Assembly: GCA_025349905.2 (NCBI GenBank) | Contig: MU625091.1 | Location: 1-12,041 of the forward strand | DNA length: 12,041 bases | DNA from: Blastocladiella britannica | Lineage: Eukaryota; Blastocladiomycota; Blastocladiomycetes; Blastocladiales; Blastocladiaceae | Direction of reading: 5' to 3' | In this document: positions 8,211 to 12,041 of the stretch, piece by piece | Position numbering within the stretch: the first letter of the stretch is position 1 | Layout of the letters: the number at the start of each line of letters is the position of its first letter | Translations under genes and position numbers: made by a program | The notes under the pieces: generated by a model | What the model saw: the letters and a program-made list of their open reading frames with translations, nothing else | Database searches by the model: none | What the model was told of the DNA's origin: nothing

Positions 8211-9007
8211 ATGTTTGCAACCCGCTCCGAATACGACCGCGGCGTCAACACCTTCTCGCCCGAGGGCCGCCTGTTCCAGGTCGAGTACGCGCTCGAGTCA
8301 GTCAAGCTCGGGTCCACCACCATCGGCATCAAGTCGCCCGAGGGCGTGATCCTGGCAGTCGAGAAGCGCGTCACCTCGGTGCTGCTGGAGCCGTCGTCGA
8401 TCGAGAAGATCTTTGAGATCGACCGTCACCTGGGCTGCGCCGTCTCGGGCCTGACTCCGGACGCCCGCATCATCATGGAGCACGCCCGCGTCGAGTCCCA
8501 GTCCCACCACTTCACCTTCAACGAGCCCATCAAGGTCGAGTCGGTCACCCAGTCGATCTGCGACCTGGCCCTGCGCTTTGGCGAGGGTGCTGACGGGCAG
8601 GAGGCGATCATGTCGCGGCCGTTTGGCGTTGCGCTCTTGATTGGCGGATACGACGAGAAGGGTCCCCAGCTGTATGGTCGTTCCCTTCTTGTTTGATGCT
8701 GAGCTTTATTACTCACTTTGTCCACTCTTATCAAAACAGGTACTATGCCGATCCCTCTGGTACTTTCGTCCAGTGGGACGCCAAGGCCATTGGCGCCGGA
8801 TCCGAGGGCGCTCAGACCGAACTGCAGGCCGAGTACCACAAGTCCATCTCCCTGGTCGAGGCCGAGACCCTCGCCCTCAAGATCCTCAAGTCGGTCATGG
8901 AGGAGAAGCTCAACGCCATCAACGTCGAGGTGTGCTGCATTGCCCCCAACAAGGGCTACCGGATCTACTCGACCGAGGAGGTCAAGACCATCATTGATCG
9001 CTTGTAA
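8211..9007 (+). CDS. PUP2: 20S proteasome subunit alpha-5, 242 aa, two exons
   Basis: Exons 8211-8671 and 8740-9007 with a 68-nt intron (GTATGG...AACAG). The donor at 8672 was chosen because it gives [13 protein letters not shown], which matches the family (GPQLFHMDPSGTF in animals) and keeps the frame; the nearby GTCGTT at 8677 breaks the frame. The N-terminal alpha-subunit signature spans residues 8-30 ([20 protein letters not shown]). Length is close to the family norm of about 241. Alpha-5 (Pup2 in yeast, PSMA5 in animals) is a non-catalytic member of the outer seven-membered ring that gates substrate entry and docks the 19S cap. [14 protein letters not shown] and the VMEEKLNA block near the C-terminus are typical of this subunit. 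No oddities seen. Confidence 0.97.
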
Positions 9008-9064
9008 CTTTTCTTGGAGTTTGTAAAAATGGTCGCAATGCATTTCAACCTTCAATGACGAAAA
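9008..9064. terminator. 57-bp convergent 3' spacer (alpha-5 / severin)
   Basis: The two genes end head-on with 57 bases between their stops. No canonical AATAAA is found on either strand here, so the 3' ends are likely to use variant signals or to extend into the opposite gene. Confidence 0.4.
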
Positions 9065-10382
9065 TCAATCGCGGTAAAGTTCCTTGAGGAACTCACAGTC
9101 GCCGCCGTCCACCACCCGCACAATCTGCGCCAGCTTGGACCGCTTCTGGTCGTCCAAGAACCGCTCCGCAAACGCCACCCCGTTCTTCTTTTCCTCAGCG
9201 CTGGCGTTCTTGCCGATCCACACCACGATCCGGTACCCGCCGTCAACAATGAACGCGTCCTCCGATTTCAGATCGCTCTGCTGCACGCCCTTGCTCTTGA
9301 CCAGCTCAAACGACAGCACACCGTGCACATCCGAGAGACGGTACAGCGCGGTCGGGCGCTTGGCTACCGGCGTGTCGGGGGTGGGTTCGGCCACGGGATC
9401 GGTCGCCGATCCGCCCAGTGCCTCAAAGAACTCGTTGGTCTCAGGGACCGTCCGCTCCTGATCTGTTCCATTCCATTTTTTTCTTTTCTTGAGTCATACA
9501 CACAGTCAATGAAAAGAAGGAAGTAGGTACCAATCACCGACACCTTGGCCTTGCCCATGCGCTCGCCCGCAACCGACTGCGCGACCTGCGCGCCCTTGGC
9601 CTTCTCAAACGCCGACGCACTGCGCCCATTCCACTGGATAATGTGGTTTCCCTTGTCCAAGATAAACACGTCGCCGGCATTGAGCGAAGATGACTTGGCG
9701 GCCACCTGACGCGCCACCACCGACTTGGGCTTGCCCTTGACCTGCAGCAGGCGCAGGGGCAACTTTCCAACCGCTTCCGCGTTGGACACCACTTGGCGGA
9801 ACCCGGACTCGACGCCGCCGTGCAGAATCTGAATTTCCTTGAAGTTGTACAGGAACAGGTCGGATTCGTGGCCTTGGATCTAGGCACATAGGAAAGGTCA
9901 GGGATCGTCGCCGTCGTTAAGTTATGATAAAATACAAACCTCGCGGTACTGCACGGCCGCATCGTGCAAGAACGTGTCGAGCTCGACCGTCTTGTAGGCA
10001 GCGGTACCGGCCTCGTCCAGGGTGGTCTCGGCTCCGAGCCAAAAGTGCGCATTGTACGACAGCTTTTCGGCGTCGGGCGTCGCCTTGTACGCCTTGAGCA
10101 CAATGTACGAGTCGCCGTCGAAGAACTTGCCGTACGCCTCCTTGGCCACCGGCACCACCTGGAACTTTTCGATACGCCACACCCACAGACTGCTATTTTC
10201 ACAATACGTTAAATGAATGAATCCAAACAGCTTGATCGCAAAATCAAAACGTACACATCCTGGCCGACAACGTGCCAGGCAGCCTCGGAGTTGGCGGACG
10301 CCTCCTTGATCTTGCGCTCGATCTCGGTGCCAAAGTTGGCAATGTTGGTGGTGGAAATGTCGATAGACTCGGCCTTTTGCAT
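9065..10382 (-). CDS. Severin-like gelsolin, three gelsolin repeats, 375 aa, four exons
   Basis: Exons on the minus strand: 10382-10255, 10192-9940, 9879-9531 and 9462-9065. Introns are 62, 60 and 68 nt (GTACGT...AATAG, GTTTGT...CCTAG, GTACCT...AACAG). Domain G1 (about 32-150) has VWRIEKFQVVPV, then FFDGDSYIVL and HFWLG. G1 ends with AVQYRE-IQGHES, matching the gelsolin block AVQHREVQGFES. G2 (about 155-245) has LNAGDVFILDKGNHIIQWNG and ERMGKAKVSVI. G3 (about 280-375) has LKSEDAFIVDGGYRIVVWIG. Three repeats and about 375 residues fit severin, fragmin and CapG, which sever or cap actin filaments under calcium control in the cytoplasm. Severin has 362 residues. There is no villin headpiece. Whether it severs or only caps cannot be read from sequence. 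The start at 10382 has context CAAAATGCAA. Confidence 0.92.
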
Positions 10383-10633
10383 TTTGAATATGTTTTTGTT
10401 TTCTTGGTTGGATTTTGGGGTTTGGAAGAGCCAGGTCAGGCGACGGGCGAGTGGCACTTAAATAATGTGAAGTCCCTGAAGCGGGATGGAGCTCATTTTC
10501 GGAAGGCGAAAAAAAGTATACGCACGTGACGGTGGAAAATATTCGTGCAAGTTCCGCGTTCGAGTCGCGCTCTTTGCAGCTCGCACGTATCGTCTTTATC
10601 TTGCAAGTACCCCACGATACATATACAACAGCC
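10383..10633. promoter_or_regulatory. 251-bp shared upstream region with CACGTGAC element
   Basis: Divergent promoter region for the severin and DNAJC7-type genes. CACGTGAC at 10523-10530 reads GTCACGTG on the other strand, the form bound by Cbf1-type basic helix-loop-helix factors in fungi; that a factor binds here is inference. TTC triplets at 10542, 10552 and 10559 are not spaced as a proper heat-shock element. Confidence 0.45.
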
Positions 10634-12041
10634 ATGATGTCTGCCGATACCGACGCCAGCATCTCACCAAGGTAAATACTATACCTTTGACAAGGGCACA
10701 CAAACATTGTTAAAATACAAATACACAGCGCCCAGGCCGAGACGCTCAAGAATGAGGGCAACGCGCTCTACAAGCGTGGCATCTACTCGAAGGCCATTGA
10801 AAAGTACTCGCAGGCCGTGGACCTCGCGCCGGCAAACGCCATTTACCTCAACAACCGCGCGGCCGCGTATGTGATGCAAAAAGAGTGGTCGCTTGCCGCA
10901 CAGGACTGCGCCAAGGCAGTTGCCCTCGACCCCACTTTTGCCAAGGCCATGGTCCGCGGTGCCAAATGCCTGCTTTTGATGGACCAGCTGCAGGGTATAT
11001 TATTTACCGTGTGTATTTGGTGCTGATTCACTCATCCTTTTCGTTGATGACATACATAACAGAGGCCGACTCGCTCCTTCAGCGCGCGTTCGCCATTTCG
11101 CCCACGGGCCTCATCCAGGCGGACCGCAATGTCATTGCGCGCGTGCGCGAGTCGCTGGCCGCGTACCGGACGGCGATTGCCAGCGACCAAAACGACGCGG
11201 CCCTCAAGGCCATGGATGCGGCCATTCGCGCCGTCACCGCCGCCGACTCGTCCGTTTCGAGCTCGGACGTGCCCATGAAGTGGCGCCTGTACCGTGGCGA
11301 GGCCCTTGCCCGCACAGGCAGCGTGGACGAGGCCAGTCAGATTGCCATGTATGCTGTTGTTTTTTTGCGTTTATCTCAAGTGAGATAGACTGACCATTTG
11401 TTGACATAGAGAGGGCCTCCGCAGCGACAGCACGTCGCCCGAGGCGCTCGCCCTCCGTGGCCGCGTGTTTTACCTGCAGGGTGAGAGCGGTAAAGCGCAG
11501 GCGCACCTTCAGCAAGCGCTCGCGTACGACCCGGACATGAAGGCCGCGCGTGTCTTGTTCCGGCTGGTCAAGCAAGTGGACAGCGTCAAGGAAGCCGGTA
11601 ACGCGGCATTCAAGCGCGGCGATCTGGACGAGGCAGTCGCCAAGTACACCGACGCGCTGGCACTGGACCCGACCGCCAAGAACCTGCACTCGAAGCTGTA
11701 CTCGAACCGCGCCATGGTGCTCGCCAAGCAGGGCAAGCTCCGTGAAGCGATCGCCGACTGCGACGCGGCCCTGGAAATCGACCCACAGTTTTACAAGGTG
11801 CTCCTGCGCCGCGCCGACTGTTACTCCAAGACCGAGCAGTGGGAGGCCGCGGCTCGCGATTACAAGACCGCCATGGATATTGAGCCAACGGCCGAGCTCC
11901 GCCAGGCCGCACAGAACGCGGATCGTCAGGCACGGCTCGCGTCGCGTAAGGATCATTACAAGACGCTTGGGGTCGAGCGCAATGCCTCCGAGGACGAGAT
12001 TCGGCGCGCGTACCGGTATGACGTTTTTTATTTCATTTTTT
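10634..12041 (+). CDS. DNAJC7: TPR plus J-domain co-chaperone, DNAJC7-like, 3' end cut by window
   Basis: Exons 10634-10671, 10729-10994, 11063-11348 and 11410-12015; introns of 57, 68 and 61 nt. A last donor (GTATGA at 12016) opens an intron that the window end cuts, so 398 codons are visible. Residues 14-115 are the first TPR cluster with a complete carboxylate clamp (K20, N24, N55, K85, R89, spaced as in Hop TPR1). A middle TPR region follows. The second cluster (255-356) has its own clamp (K257, N261, N296, K326, R330). The J domain begins at residue 378 (DHYKTLGVERNASEDEI); its HPD motif lies beyond the window. DNAJC7 (TPR2) binds the C-terminal tails of Hsp70 and Hsp90 and hands clients between them. 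Two adjacent ATGs (10634, 10637) could start it. Divergent from severin. Confidence 0.93.

Noticed and set aside
8677..8682. GTCGTT as the donor of the alpha-5 intron
   Set aside because: It leaves the wrong phase for exon 2 and spoils the [13 protein letters not shown] match that GTATGG at 8672 gives.
10380..10457. 25-residue N-terminal extension of severin, open in frame up to 10457
   Set aside because: The upstream start would be GTG, not ATG, and the ATG at 10382 has a good context, so a leader-bearing isoform is not supported.
10541..10562. Heat-shock element upstream of the J-domain gene
   Set aside because: The TTC triplets are all in one orientation with 10- and 7-base steps, not alternating GAA/TTC units at 5-base spacing.
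1..12041. Mobile elements, CRISPR arrays, tRNA/rRNA genes, viral genes
   Set aside because: No direct or inverted terminal repeats, repeat-spacer pattern, transposase or polymerase motifs, or tRNA-like folds were noticed by eye; long homopolymers are within introns or spacers.

Overview
The window is nuclear DNA from a GC-rich eukaryote with short spliceosomal introns. I place it as probably a zoosporic fungus, most likely Blastocladiomycota. The support is 15 complete introns of about 47-81 nt (many with donors like GTNCGT or GTATGT and a CTGAC branch-type motif), tight gene packing, a severin-type gelsolin, a tubulin cofactor C, and a Trp-rich ankyrin-like repeat family that I recall, without being able to check, from that phylum. 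There is no sign of a prokaryotic operon, virus, transposon, CRISPR array, tRNA or rRNA gene.

Layout, left to right. (1) 1-580, minus strand: a decayed or frameshifted Trp-rich repeat gene. (2) 688-2337, minus: an intact intronless relative of 549 aa. (3) 2605-5321, plus, six exons: a 794-residue protein joining an N-terminal diacylglycerol-type C1 zinc finger to a Pex24/Pex30-like membrane region with a dysferlin (DysF) domain. (4) 5576-6894, plus, three exons: a four-CBS-domain protein resembling AMPK gamma/Snf4. (5) 6928-8057, minus, two exons: tubulin-folding cofactor C. (6) 8211-9007, plus, two exons: proteasome subunit alpha-5. (7) 9065-10382, minus, four exons: a three-domain gelsolin (severin/fragmin/CapG class). 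(8) 10634 to the right edge, plus: a TPR plus J-domain co-chaperone of the DNAJC7 type, cut by the window end inside an intron.

From gene 2 onward, neighbours are mostly divergent pairs sharing short promoters (266, 153 and 251 bp) or convergent pairs with very short 3' spacers (33 and 57 bp). The exception is the tandem C1-Pex/CBS pair, with 254 bp between them. The genes are mainly housekeeping: cytoskeleton (cofactor C, severin), proteostasis (alpha-5, DNAJC7), energy sensing (CBS) and ER/peroxisome membranes (Pex-like). They do not form one pathway. The strongest candidate for something new is the C1-Pex24-DysF architecture. The Trp-rich 33-residue repeat family and several splice-site ambiguities at conserved positions are also worth checking.

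All exon boundaries were read by eye from frame, splice consensus and remembered family alignments. They are not backed by transcript data.
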